A stretch of 64,000 nucleotides of DNA from CAVVMA01 sp963830715 (GTDB taxonomy: Bacteria; Desulfobacterota; Binatia; Binatales; Binataceae), in the NCBI GenBank assembly GCA_963830715.1, contig CAWHNS010000023.1, positions 62,001-126,000 on the forward strand. Reading direction: 5' to 3'. The notes beneath the pieces were generated by a model. That model was not told the origin of the DNA. It saw only the letters and a list, made by a program, of their open reading frames with translations, and made no database searches. Both the position numbers and the translations under genes were made by a program. The first letter of the stretch is position 1. Each line of letters opens with the position of its first letter. Shown here piece after piece: positions 8,940 to 17,513 of this stretch.

Positions 8940-9851
8940 TCATTCAGCCGTCCACGAAGGAAGGGCGTTTTCATCCCAGCCGTTGATCATCCCGGCGATG
9001 CGGCCGGTGCCGTCATCCGCGCCCGTGTTAATCGTGACGAAGCTGCCGTGCCAAATCCGGCCGTAAATCGGCACGCCATAGGAGTGCACGCGGTGCGCAG
9101 CGGCATCGAACACGCCGCCGTCGCCGAGCGACATACGAATGAAGCGCTCCGGAGCGGGAGGAGAGACCGCGAAAGTGGTGGCCCGCACGAGGCGCCCATC
9201 GCGGAAGATATATCCGCCGCTCGAAGCGGCGGTGAATAGCGCCACGGCGGAGAATTTCTCGCCCCATAACGACATGTACGTGAAGGGCGTCACAAATCGC
9301 GCAGCGGTCTGCGGCTGTTCGTGAAACTGGCCGAGGCCGTCGAATGAGAAGCGCTCCGCCCCGGCCGCGATCTCAATGTGCGCGCTTCCCATAATTTCCG
9401 TCCGCTCGGCGAGTAACCCCGCATGCGCGCGAAGCGGCGTGAATGCCGCCTGAAGCGAAAGACTCACTGCGCCTCTGCCAGCGGCTGCATCGCCGTCGCG
9501 ATACATGGACATTTCGGCGCGAGCGCCGCATCGTAACGGCTGAGCCCGGTCGCCCTCGCGCCACAGCGTCAACAGTGCGCGATCTTCGGTGGAGTATTGT
9601 ACCGCCGCGGCCTCGAGTTTGAGCGGCACATTCGAACAGGGCAGGTAATTGTCGTTCAAATGGCAGTTGATGTGCGGCGCGATCACGCGCGCCCAAAGCC
9701 AGGTCGTTCCTGCGCTCGGATACCGGCAGAGCCGAAGGAAGACCGCACTCGAGGCGTCGGCGGTGGCGCACGCCAGCATCACCGACTCGCTCTCGAGCGC
9801 CTGCCCTTCCAGATGATCGATTCCGTTTCGGCGATTCAAATCCTTCTGCAT
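8940..9851 (-). CDS. Uncharacterised protein coupled to an esterase
   Basis: A 303-residue protein without an obvious signal peptide or membrane helix. It is rich in beta-strand-like, Trp/Tyr/Phe-containing stretches (WLWARVIAPHINCHLN, FVTPFTYMSLWGEKFSA, RIWHGSFVTINTG) and might have a lipocalin or CrtC-like two-barrel fold. I cannot assign a family. The ATG at 9851 lies 12 bp after the restored esterase stop, so the two are an operon and may act on the same ester or lipid. Confidence 0.65.
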   Translation of the reverse strand: MQKDLNRRNGIDHLEGQALESESVMLACATADASSAVFLRLCRYPSAGTTWLWARVIAPHINCHLNDNYLPCSNVPLKLEAAAVQYSTEDRALLTLWREGDRAQPLRCGARAEMSMYRDGDAAAGRGAVSLSLQAAFTPLRAHAGLLAERTEIMGSAHIEIAAGAERFSFDGLGQFHEQPQTAARFVTPFTYMSLWGEKFSAVALFTAASSGGYIFRDGRLVRATTFAVSPPAPERFIRMSLGDGGVFDAAAHRVHSYGVPIYGRIWHGSFVTINTGADDGTGRIAGMINGWDENALPSWTAE

Positions 9852-9863
9852 GGCGGATTCGAT

Positions 9864-10767
9864 TCAGTCGCCGTAGCCGGCGTTCCGCTTCATGGCCGCA
9901 ACCATTCGATGGAACTCCCGGAGTGAATCGTCCGGCGGCGCCGGGGTTCAGAATACGCCCGACGAAGCGGAACGCGTCCAGGAAGCGCGGTTCGAGCGTG
10001 CGTCCGAGATGATCGGCGCCGCGCACCAGCCGGTATTCGTGTTTGATTCCGGCGTCGAAAAGTAATCGATGCAGGAATTCGCTGCCGTAGTGCAGATGGA
10101 AGCTGTCCTCATCGCCGACTTCAAGGTAGATGCCGAGTTTGGACTCGCGCAGCGCCGACGCGTTGTTCTGCGCCACATTGGCCGGATTGTTCGCCTGCCA
10201 GAATTGCCGATCGACCGGACGCCCATACCGTTCTTCGAGCAACGCATCCGAGCGCCAGAAGCGATCGCGAAGCATGATATCGTCGAAGGAGAGCGCGGGC
10301 TCGATACCCGGCTCGAGCGCCGCCACGGCGGCGAACAACTGCCAATTTTTGAATGCTATCCGAAGAGCGCCCATCCCGCCCATCGAGATACCCGCGACGA
10401 TCGTGCCGGCGCGCTCATGCGACACCGGATAGGTTCGCCTCAAATGTGCCAGGAGTTCGTCCCTGAGGAAGCTCTCCCATCTCTGCGACCCGTCCCGGTA
10501 GTCCAGATAGAACGACCGGTCAGCATCGGGAGTTACCACGATCAGGGCGGGAAGAAACCGCTGCAGCCATGCTCTCTCAATCACAGGGCGGAGCGTTGCG
10601 AGGAAGTCGTTGTCGCCGTTGCCGCCGTGCAGGAGATACATCAGGGGATACGGAGCCGCGGGCGTTGCGTCATATCCCGGCGGCAACAGCACGGTGAAAC
10701 GCGCGGGACTGGGCACCAGCCCCGAATCGATCGACCCGCGTACCAACTGGGAGCTCGCGGAACTCAC
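9864..10767 (-). CDS. Esterase (alpha/beta-hydrolase, EstD/Fes type), frameshift near the C-terminus
   Basis: An alpha/beta-hydrolase of the putative-esterase (esterase D/antigen 85-like) group. It has an oxyanion region (YLLHGGNGDND), the nucleophile elbow GISMGGMGAL, an acid region (EVGDEDSFH) and a catalytic His in GADHLG. In frame it would read through into the next gene. A one-base shift near 9947 gives a natural end (PPDDSLREFHRMVAAMKRNA, stop at 9864-9866) 12 bp before the next ATG, and the span is 3n+1. GTG 10767 is my preferred start; ATG 10830 would overlap the hicB remnant further. Confidence 0.72.
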
Positions 10768-10777
10768 CGTCCCTGCA

Positions 10778-10984
10778 ATCAACCAGAACTCCGCGATCGC
10801 TTCAACCGATGGCCGCTGGGTGGCCGACATTCCAGAGTTGCCCGGTGTCATGGTCTACGGCGCAACGCGCGCAGAAGCAATCAACAAGGTGAAGGTTCTG
10901 GCCCTCCGTGTGATCGCCGACGAAATCGAGCATGGCGAGCGCTCGCCTGAAGTCGCTGACGCCATTTTTGCCGTAGCGGCGTGA
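10778..10984 (+). pseudogene. HicB-like antitoxin lacking a canonical start
   Basis: About 69 codons encode a HicB partial-RNase-H-fold antitoxin: DGRWVADIPELPGVMVYGAT, then ALRVIADEIEHGERSPE and FAVAA. No ATG, GTG or TTG exists in frame at the expected N-terminus. ATC at 10778 sits where the start codon should be (reading xNQNSAIAS), so a single-base change or loss of the 5' end is likely. The TGA overlaps the hicA-like GTG (GTGA at 10981). The 5' end lies against the divergent esterase. Confidence 0.7.
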
Positions 10985-11064
10985 GCGCTTGGCCGGCAAC
11001 GAAGGCGAAGCGTGTCAAGGGTTGCCCTCCGGGTTGCGCCCTTTGGTCACAGGTCAGACGGTAG
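10981..11064 (+). pseudogene. HicA toxin remnant
   Basis: The GTG at 10981 overlaps the hicB stop and gives VSAWPATKAKRV, the standard start of HicA-type mRNA interferases. The sequence then loses all similarity and stops at 11062-11064. The double-stranded-RNA-binding fold and the catalytic His region (usually GSHR-like) are missing. Only a fragment of the toxin remains, so this hicAB locus is dead. Confidence 0.6.
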
Positions 11065-11109
11065 ACCGGGTGCTAAATTCGGTGTACATATATGCACTCT
11101 GGAGCGGCC

Positions 11110-11157
11110 GTGGAATTTGAGTGGGATCCGAGTAAGGCGGCCGGCGAACTGGCGCGT
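11110..11157 (+). pseudogene. BrnT toxin N-terminal fragment
   Basis: The GTG at 11110 gives VEFEWDPSKAAGELAR, the characteristic start of BrnT toxins, after which the match ends. An AT-rich tgtacatatatgcac stretch just upstream (about 11085-11099) is the only promoter-like or operator-like sequence nearby and may be a relic of a brnTA promoter. A more complete brnTA copy lies on the opposite strand 130 bp downstream. Confidence 0.45.
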
Positions 11158-11282
11158 GCCAGTTGTCTTCCCGGGTTCTTTTGCAGGAGGAACTTGCGCG
11201 CGCCCCCTTTCCCGAGCCCAAAAAACTTCGCTATCAACTCTGCCTTGGCGTGCCTCGCTCAACCCCTCCCGACCAGATCGCC

Positions 11283-11552
11283 TCAGGCGGTTCTCACCCG
11301 GACTCTTCTCGCCGCCTTCACTTCCTCCCGGACCGCGCGACGCACGACTGTTTCGAGGCGTGCGCCTCGGATGTGTTCACGCAATGCATCGTTGATCAGG
11401 GTCTGATAGTTGCCGCCCCCCGCGCGGTCCACCTTGGCCTGAAAATGCTCGATAACATCATTGTCGAGCCGAATCGTGATTCGAGTTTTTCCCGGAGTTG
11501 GGGGCACGACCGGACCTCGCCGGGCCTTGCTGAAATCGTATTGTCTTTTCAT
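11283..11552 (-). CDS. brnA: BrnA-family antitoxin
   Basis: An 89-residue antitoxin with the BrnA signature: TRITIRLDNDVIEHFQAKVD followed by NYQTLINDALREHI, a ribbon-helix-helix domain that binds the brnTA promoter. The N-terminal MKRQYDFSKARRGPVV is also typical. The start overlaps the BrnT stop by 4 bases (ATGA), the normal toxin-antitoxin order. It is expected to neutralise BrnT and autoregulate the pair. Confidence 0.9.
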   Translation of the reverse strand: MKRQYDFSKARRGPVVPPTPGKTRITIRLDNDVIEHFQAKVDRAGGGNYQTLINDALREHIRGARLETVVRRAVREEVKAARRVRVRTA

Positions 11553-11854
11553 CTGTGTTTTCTCTCGTACTGCGACCGCTCCCGGCCGGTAGCCTTGCGG
11601 GCGGAAATGATCCTGACGCGACCGCCCCGACCCGTGTACACAACAACCAGGATTCTTCCCATGGAGCCAATACCGAGCGCCACGAAGCGTTCCTCCTCCG
11701 GATCCTCATCCGCCACCGTCAGCATGGCTTCGTCCTCGAACACGGTCACCGCCTCGGCGAATCGCACTCCATGCTTGAGTAGGTTGCCGGCAAATGCGCC
11801 CCCCAGCCCCGCTACTTTCGCATCCCCCCAAGGTGCGAATTCAAATTTACAGAC
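11549..11854 (-). CDS. brnT: BrnT-family toxin with an altered N-terminus
   Basis: The BrnT (RelE-like ribonuclease) core is clear: LLKHGVRFAEAVTVFEDE, then EEERFVALGIG, RILVVVYTGRGGRVRIISAR and RERSQYE. The usual N-terminal block (FEWDxxKxxxNLxKHG) is instead KFEFAPWGDAKVAGLGGAFA followed by GNLLKHG, about ten residues too long, with no ATG, GTG or TTG at the expected place. The listed 5' limit is where similarity begins. It may be a 5'-damaged toxin or use a non-standard start; the coupled antitoxin is intact. Confidence 0.65.
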   Translation of the reverse strand, partial: VCKFEFAPWGDAKVAGLGGAFAGNLLKHGVRFAEAVTVFEDEAMLTVADEDPEEERFVALGIGSMGRILVVVYTGRGGRVRIISARKATGRERSQYERKHR

Positions 11855-11899
11855 GCCCGGACCGAGCGCGACGGAGTGATGCCTAATCCTCGCGAGAGT

Positions 11900-12810
11900 C
11901 CCCACAGTCGGAGCGTCTAAGTACAGCAAAAGGGGCGTCTTCGCTGAGGAATGGTCCGCACGTGAGCGTGGAACTTCAGCGCCGAGAATGGTAGGTCTTG
12001 CTACCGAGCCGAACAGGCTGCGCGGATGACGATCCGCAAAAGAGCGGAGCAGGTACCATCGAATGAGCGTACAAGATGTGCAGAGACCGAGCCACTTCGC
12101 GCGCGGCGTGCTGCGCGACCTTGGCGAGTGGTGGAAAACCGAGCAGGCGCTCAGCGCACCGCAAATCGGCTTCGTGTCCGCGCCCAACATGCCGCATCAC
12201 AGGGACCTCTGGCAGCACTTCGACGAGCTTGCCAGCTACGTCGATGTCCTGTCGGATCTCGCGCCGCGGACGATCGCGCTGGAAATTGGGCTCTACCGGG
12301 GTGGCACACATTTCGTCTGGAAACGCCTCTTTCCCGAAGTTATTTCGATCGACGCCGACTATTGGGCATGTTGTAAGGGGGCAATCGAGTTCTCCGGAGG
12401 CGGATCCACATTTCTGTATGGCAATTCCGGCTCGCCAGAGACTATCCAGACACTCGCAGACATCCTCGCCGGCCGGCAAGTCGATCAGCTCTTCATCGAC
12501 GGTGATCATGAGTACGAGGCGGTGGTGCGTGACTTCAGGTGGTACGCACCGTTCGTGCGAAAGGGCGGCGTGATCGGCTTCCATGACGCGCAGGTGAGGC
12601 TTAAGGGCTACGGCGTACGGAATATGCTGGTAGATTTGGAGGCCGGCCGGGTGCCGGGATGGGGTCGCACTGCGGTGGTTGACTTCAACTACCATCCCGG
12701 GGACAAGGCCATGGGGATTACCTACTTCCACAAGCAGTAAGTGCGGCATGCGCGACGGAAGCTAGTCATCCGGGCCGCGCAGCGAGCGATCAAAAGCCCC
12801 CACAGTCGGA
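11900..12810. repeat. 13-bp direct repeats bracketing the methyltransferase gene
   Basis: The sequence ccccacagtcgga occurs at 11900-11912 and again at 12798-12810, in the same orientation, about 900 bp apart. No transposase lies between them. They could be leftover insertion duplications or chance copies. Confidence 0.4.
12063..12740 (+). CDS. Class I SAM methyltransferase (Methyltransf_24/cephalosporin hydroxylase-like)
   Basis: A 225-residue protein with a SAM-binding region (TIALEIGLYRGGTHFVWK, then VISIDAD) and the family-typical LFIDGDHEYEAVVRDF...GGVIGFHD block. Members act in glycan, secondary-metabolite or rhamnosyl methylation; no substrate can be deduced. The start ATG 12063 has ggagcaggtacc upstream. 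The gene stands alone between a toxin-antitoxin cluster and tRNA-Pro, bracketed by two copies of a 13-bp sequence (11900-11912 and 12798-12810), which suggests it arrived as part of an insertion. Confidence 0.78.
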   Translation: MSVQDVQRPSHFARGVLRDLGEWWKTEQALSAPQIGFVSAPNMPHHRDLWQHFDELASYVDVLSDLAPRTIALEIGLYRGGTHFVWKRLFPEVISIDADYWACCKGAIEFSGGGSTFLYGNSGSPETIQTLADILAGRQVDQLFIDGDHEYEAVVRDFRWYAPFVRKGGVIGFHDAQVRLKGYGVRNMLVDLEAGRVPGWGRTAVVDFNYHPGDKAMGITYFHKQ

Positions 12811-12877
12811 CGATCGGCGGGAACCGTTGCTCAACTAGGAATCGGAGGAAAGGCCGATGTTACTTGGCTTTTCCAGT

Positions 12878-12954
12878 TGGTCGGGGCGGCCGGATTTGAA
12901 CCGGCGACCACACGCACCCCAAGCGTGTGCGCTACCAGGCTGCGCCACGCCCCG
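12878..12954 (-). tRNA. tRNA-Pro(GGG)
   Basis: On the minus strand a 77-nt cloverleaf begins at 12954. The acceptor arm cggggcg pairs with cgccccg, and the 3' CCA is encoded (12878-12880). The D-arm is gcgcagcctggtagcgc. The anticodon stem is cacgc/gcgtg with loop ttggggt, giving anticodon GGG. The T-arm is gccggttcaaatccggc. It stands alone. Confidence 0.95.
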
Positions 12955-13054
12955 ACCGTGATGTGACGACTCGAAGGCCGCGCCGCCTGCGGGTCGTCAG
13001 GTCAAGACAGTATAATCGTGCGCGCCCGCGAAAACGACACCAACCACCGGCGCC

Positions 13055-13802
13055 TCATGCCTTTTCTTTCTTCGGCGCGACGCGCGGGCGCCATTGCGTG
13101 AACGATCGCAGGTTGACCGAGAAGGACCATGAGCTTCTTCGCCTGCCCGATGAGATGCACGATCTCGTCGCAGATCGCCTGCGGCGATACGAAGTGCGAC
13201 GGGTCCGTCCCCGGCATCGATTCTCGCACGCGCGGACTGTCAACCGCGCCGTCGACGTCGAGGGTGGCGCAGTGTACGCCGCGATGCATGTATTCGTAGG
13301 CGAGCGACTCCGCGATCGCGCGCTGGGCGAGCTTGGAGGCGTTGTACGCGGAGTACATCGCAGGACCGCCGCGACTCTCCGAGCCGAGCACGAATATCAC
13401 CGCGCCGCCGCCCCGCAGAGCCATCGCTTCCACCACCGCCTGGGCGCAGAAGAAGGGGCCGTAGGCGTTCACCTTGAGCTGGAAATCGAATTCCTCTTCG
13501 GTGATTTCGACGAATCGCTTGCGCAAGTACGCGCCCGCGTTGTTGACGAGCACCGAAATCGGTCCGAGTTCCCGTTCGACGGCTGCGACCGCGGCCAGCA
13601 CCTGATCGCGCTTTGAAACGTCGGTCGGTGTGACGAGCGCGCGGCCGCCGTTTTGCCGTATGAGTTCGGCGGTCTCTTCGAGTTGCGATTTGGTTCGCGC
13701 GATGAGTCCGGCCGCGAATCCCTCCCGCGCGAGCCGCAGCGCGATGTCGCGGCCTATGCCGCGTCCCGCGCCGGTCACCAATGCGACTTTTGATTGAGAC
13801 AT
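13055..13802 (-). CDS. Short-chain dehydrogenase/reductase, frameshift near the C-terminus
   Basis: A classical SDR of about 248 residues. It has TGAGRGIGRDIA (NAD(P)-binding), NNAGAYLRKR, a catalytic Ser/Tyr/Lys set (VLGSESRGG; YSAYNASKLAQ) and the start MSQSKVALV at 13802. The frame changes near 13133. The true end is probably WSFSVNLRSFTQWRPRV then APKKEKA (stop at 13055), since the alternative runs into unrelated sequence; the span is 3n+1. It likely reduces a 3-oxo or carbonyl substrate, otherwise unknown. Confidence 0.83.
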
Positions 13803-13916
13803 AACGCGCGATATTAGCCCGCCGGCGTCGGCGGGAAAACCCGGCGGGGGATCCGGTCGCGGCGGCCCCATCTGGATTGCTGACACGCGCGTCAAGTCTA
13901 TGCTACGAAATTTGGC

Positions 13917-14183
13917 ATGAAGCTCCATCATGCTGCGGCGTTCAGCCTGCTTGCCTGGAACCTGATGATTCCACCGGCGTCCGTCATCGGAGTCGATGTT
14001 GACGCACCACTCCCCAAATGGACTGTGATGAAGTCCTTCGACGGGATGCACGATTGCGCAACTTCGCTGCGCGATTTGAGGAGTCGGCCGAAGACGGACT
14101 TGAGCGAACAGAAGCAGCGGCAATTCGCCGTCGCTCAATGCGTCTCGACAGAAGACCCGCGGCTGCACCCCAAGACGAAATAG
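13917..14183 (+). CDS. Small secreted protein of unknown function
   Basis: An 88-residue protein with a signal-peptide-like N-terminus (MKLHHAAAFSLLAWNLMIPP) and a mature part holding two Cys (HDCATSL and VAQCVSTEDPRL), probably disulphide-bonded in the periplasm. The pattern LMIPP...APLPKWTVMKSFDG...C...C...DDPRL-like end resembles small uncharacterised exported proteins I associate with deltaproteobacteria-like genomes, but I cannot name the family. It stands alone, divergent from the SDR. Confidence 0.65.
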   Translation: MKLHHAAAFSLLAWNLMIPPASVIGVDVDAPLPKWTVMKSFDGMHDCATSLRDLRSRPKTDLSEQKQRQFAVAQCVSTEDPRLHPKTK

Positions 14184-14318
14184 GACGACTCGTCTTCCGG
14201 ACCCGGAAAGGCAGCGCCGGATAGATTTGAGGTATCACCTGCGGCCTATGCGGGCGCGGAGGAGGGTGATAATTTGTAGTCGGCGAACCGCGATCTGACC
14301 TGATTCGCCGGACCGATC

Positions 14319-14921
14319 GTGAACATTCCGCGCATGTCAGCAGTCGTTGTCGCGGCGCTATCGATAGCAGTGATTGGCGCTGTGTCGATGGCCTGCGCAG
14401 ACAACGCCTCGAATTCCAATGCCGCCCCGCCTGTGGCGGCTGACAACCCGCATCCGTCGGGACAGACTCTCGAGATTCCGCCGGCGGGACCGAACGACTC
14501 CGGAGCCGGCGATTCGGGCTCGCCTTCGGAATCGTCGGCGACTGCGAACGCGCCGGGGGCGAACGCGCCGGGGGCGGCGCGAACGTGGAGCGACGGCAGC
14601 CAAACTTACACCTGGAAGGACGAGAGCGCGGAGGACTCCGATCAGGAGCCGGAGAGTTCGACCGAGGACCTGTCATACGCCGGGGTGGACGAGTACATGA
14701 ACCAGGAATTGCAGGCCGAGGCGATGGGTCCCGCGTTCTCGCCGTTCTTCGGCTCGCCGTTCATGTACAGTCCGTACGGCTACAACTACTATTACTACCC
14801 GGTGCCACCACCGCCGCCACCGCCGTATCATCCCCGGCCACCGGTTCCGCCGCCGAAGGTTCCGGGCGGACCGTTCCCGCCGAGGCCTCCTCGCGGACCG
14901 TTCCCGCCGGGTCGTCACTGA
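14319..14921 (+). CDS. Secreted proline/tyrosine-rich low-complexity protein
   Basis: A 200-residue protein. The signal sequence (VVVAALSIAVIGAVSMACA) is followed by a Ser/Ala/Pro/Gly linker, a short DGSQTYTWKDE motif and a C-terminal tail of Tyr and Pro runs (YGYNYYYYPV, then polyproline and PFPPRPPRGPFPPGRH). It is probably an exported surface or cell-wall-associated protein. The start is GTG 14319 or ATG 14334. A short in-frame tandem repeat (about 14551-14580, NAPGANAPG) lies in the linker. Confidence 0.6.
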   Translation: MNIPRMSAVVVAALSIAVIGAVSMACADNASNSNAAPPVAADNPHPSGQTLEIPPAGPNDSGAGDSGSPSESSATANAPGANAPGAARTWSDGSQTYTWKDESAEDSDQEPESSTEDLSYAGVDEYMNQELQAEAMGPAFSPFFGSPFMYSPYGYNYYYYPVPPPPPPPYHPRPPVPPPKVPGGPFPPRPPRGPFPPGRH

Positions 14922-14987
14922 GCAGGTCGCAGCGGGAGAGTCACGGAGCGTCCACCCGGTTGGAGGTTGAGGTTCAGGGGGCCGACT

Positions 14988-15757
14988 ATGCTTGTCGCGC
15001 TGGATGTCGGAAACAGCCATACCGTTATCGGCGTCTATGAGGAAGAACGGCTGCTCCATCACTGGCGCGTCGCGACCGCGTCGGGCCGGACGACGGACGA
15101 GCACGGCGCGCTGCTGAGTACGCTGTTCGCGTCGGCTGGTGTAAGTCCTCCTCTGAAGCCAGAAGGGGTGGTAATCGCCTGCGTGGTGCCGCCACTGAAC
15201 CAGACGATGGAGCAACTGGCGCGGCGCTACTTCCAATGCGAGCCGCTGGTGGTCGGCCCGGAATCAAGACCGGGATGCCGATTCTCAGCGAGAATCCCAA
15301 GGAGGTCGGCGCCGATCGGATCGTCAACGCGGTTGCGGCCTTCGAGCGCTACAACTGCGCATGTATCGTGGTCGATTTCGGGACCGCCACCACGTTTGAC
15401 TACGTGACCGGACGCGGCGAGTATGCTGGAGGCGCGATAGCGCCGGGACTGGGAATCGCGATGGACGCCCTGATCGAGCGTGCCGCCAAATTGTACCGGG
15501 TCGAGATGGTCCGTCCGCGCGAGGCCGTCGGGCGTACGACGGTCGCGGCGATCCAGTCGGGCGTGATTTTCGGCTACACCGCGCTGGTTGACGGACTGGT
15601 CGATCGGATCCGGCGTGAGCGCGGTGAAAAGTCGCGCGTGATCGCGACCGGCGGTTTCGCTGAATTGATCGCCGCCGAGTCCAAGGCGATAGAGGAAGTC
15701 GACGAGTTCCTGACGCTCACGGGTCTGCGCCTGATTTTCGAGCGCAATCGCAAATAG
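14988..15757 (+). CDS. coaX: Type III pantothenate kinase, frameshifted
   Basis: CoaX phosphorylates pantothenate, the first step of CoA synthesis, and uses an ASKHA fold. The N-terminal part (MLVALDVGNSHTVIGVYEEE, then RTTDEHG and VVIACVVPPL) is in one frame. GIKTGMPILSENPKEVGADR onward, with VVDFGTATTFDYV, APGLGIAMDAL and VIATGGFAELI, is in another. One base is missing near 15257, in a CCC run; the span is 3n+2. All catalytic motifs are otherwise present. It is followed two bases later by the MBL gene. Confidence 0.92.
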
Positions 15758-15759
15758 CC

Positions 15760-16656
15760 GTGGCAGGCATATCCGACAAGACCGCGCCTCGCCGAGTCGT
15801 TACCGACTCGATGATCGGGCTTCAGCTTCCCGACTATGCGCGCCTGTCGCCGCGCGTCGCGACGGTGCTCGGCAAGAATCCGTCGCCGTTCACCGGTCCG
15901 GGGACAAACACCTACCTGCTCGGCACCGGCCGCCGCCAGATCCTGCTCGACACCGGCCAGGGAGTGGCCATCTATTCCGATCTGCTTGCGCGCGCGCTTA
16001 CCGAACTGTGCGGCGGGGGCGAGATTAAGATTGTCCGTATCGTCCTCACCCATTCGCACATCGATCATATCGGGGGCGTCAGGCAGGTGCGGGAGAAGTT
16101 TGGCCCGGTCGAGGCGCTCAAGAAACCGTGGCCGGGCCATGACTCGGACGGGCAACCGCTCACCGCGATCGATCACGGCAGCGAGGTACTCGGCGAGGGT
16201 GTCACGCTCGCGGCCATATTCACTCCGGGGCACGCTCCGGATCACTTGTGCTATTATCTCAAGGAAGAGCGCGCGCTCTTCACCGGAGACGTGGTTCTCG
16301 GCGCCGGCACGACGGTGATTCCGGAAGACTCGGGTGACCTCGGGCAATACATGGACTCGCTCAAGCGCCTGCTCGCGCTCGACCTGGAGACCATCTACCC
16401 GGCGCACGGCCCGGTTATCCGCGACCCGAAGAAAAAGATCCGCGAGTACATCGCGCATCGCGAGCTTCGCGAGAACCAGATCCTCAAGGCGCTCGAAGCC
16501 GGCCCGCTCGACGCGATTGCGATCGTGAAGCGGATCTACACCGACGTTCCCGAGTATCTTCATCCGGCCGCCGCCAGCTCGGTACGATCGCATCTGAAGA
16601 AGCTCCGGAACGAAGGCCGCGTTTCCGAGAATGACAGCCGCTGGAGCCTCTGCTGA
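15760..16656 (+). CDS. Metallo-beta-lactamase-fold hydrolase (LACTB2-like)
   Basis: A 298-residue MBL hydrolase with the zinc motif LTHSHIDHIGG and downstream ligands in TPGHAPDHLCYY, FTGDVVLGAGT and YPAHGPVI, plus a C-terminal winged-helix-like region (YLHPAAASSVRSHLKKL), the arrangement of LACTB2-type proteins. These include endoribonucleases and thioesterases; the activity here is unknown. GTG 15760 follows coaX by 2 bp, and the stop overlaps the next ATG (TGATG), so the three genes form an operon. Confidence 0.85.
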   Translation: MAGISDKTAPRRVVTDSMIGLQLPDYARLSPRVATVLGKNPSPFTGPGTNTYLLGTGRRQILLDTGQGVAIYSDLLARALTELCGGGEIKIVRIVLTHSHIDHIGGVRQVREKFGPVEALKKPWPGHDSDGQPLTAIDHGSEVLGEGVTLAAIFTPGHAPDHLCYYLKEERALFTGDVVLGAGTTVIPEDSGDLGQYMDSLKRLLALDLETIYPAHGPVIRDPKKKIREYIAHRELRENQILKALEAGPLDAIAIVKRIYTDVPEYLHPAAASSVRSHLKKLRNEGRVSENDSRWSLC

Positions 16657-17513
16657 TGGCTTCCCGGCCTGTATATCGCCCCGGCTTCTGCGCACGGCGT
16701 TATCGCTCCGGCGGCGCGTGCGCGATCGCGATTGCGCTGCTGGCTGCCGCGATCGTCGCGAATCCGATGCCGGGGGTTGCGCTGGCCGGGGACGCAAGCG
16801 CCGTCGCGGAAGCGGCTCCGCCGGAAGCCGCTTCGCCGCCGCCCTCCGCCGAACCGTCATTGGATTCCCAGGGGCAGATTCCCGCGAGCACCGCGGAGAT
16901 TCCCGCCGCCCAATCCGGGAAGGCGCCGGCTGCGACCTCGAACGCTGCTCCCGCCGACGCCGACGGTTCCAATGCTGCGCCGGGTCCCGATGGAGCCACG
17001 AGCCAGAACATCGACGAGTATGAGGCCGCGCAAAATCCGGCGCCGGCGCCGGTGCCGCACTTCCATAGCCTTCAGGAGTTCATGAGCGAGGGCAGCGACA
17101 CATCGCCGATCGGCGTGGAATTGCGCGAAGATCGGCGCAGGCTGAGCGGCGGCGGGCAAGCCGACGGGTTGCTGATCCTGAAGGTCCATAGCGGATCGCC
17201 GGCTGCGCAAGCGGGCTTGCGCGGCTATAGCACGACCGGCCACAGCGTGCTCGAGGGTGCGGCGGTGGCGGCGGCGATGGTCTTTCCGCCCGCGGTCCTC
17301 GCGATCGCGGTGCTGGACCAGACTCACGTCGGCGAATCCTACGACATGATAATCGGCGTGGACGGCAATCGCGTGACCAACTACCTCGACTTTGAGGATC
17401 ACATGCGCGACGCGAAACCAGGCGACGTGGTCTATCTAAGTATCGTCCGCAACGGCAAGCGCGTGCAGATCGCGGTGCCACTTCCCGTCACGGCTGGATC
17501 GGTTTCCAATTAG
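16656..17513 (+). CDS. Exported PDZ-domain protein
   Basis: A 285-residue protein with an N-terminal membrane or signal helix (about residues 24-45), an Ala/Pro-rich linker of roughly 80 residues and a PDZ domain (about 145-280). PDZ signs are GLLILKVHSGSPAAQAGL, then SYDMIIGVDGNRVTNYLDF and PGDVVYLSIVRNGKRV. An unusual 40-residue hydrophobic insert (VAAAMVFPPAVLAIAVL) splits the domain. No protease domain is present, so it is likely a periplasmic scaffold or chaperone rather than a DegP-type enzyme. Confidence 0.75.
   Translation: MASRPVYRPGFCARRYRSGGACAIAIALLAAAIVANPMPGVALAGDASAVAEAAPPEAASPPPSAEPSLDSQGQIPASTAEIPAAQSGKAPAATSNAAPADADGSNAAPGPDGATSQNIDEYEAAQNPAPAPVPHFHSLQEFMSEGSDTSPIGVELREDRRRLSGGGQADGLLILKVHSGSPAAQAGLRGYSTTGHSVLEGAAVAAAMVFPPAVLAIAVLDQTHVGESYDMIIGVDGNRVTNYLDFEDHMRDAKPGDVVYLSIVRNGKRVQIAVPLPVTAGSVSN

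Noticed and set aside
11555..12190. Extending the BrnT frame upstream to ATG 12190
   Set aside because: The extra 110 residues show no similarity to anything and overlap the methyltransferase start; the toxin similarity begins only near 11848.
11900..12810. Insertion sequence flanked by direct repeats
   Set aside because: No transposase or terminal inverted repeats; only a methyltransferase lies between the copies.
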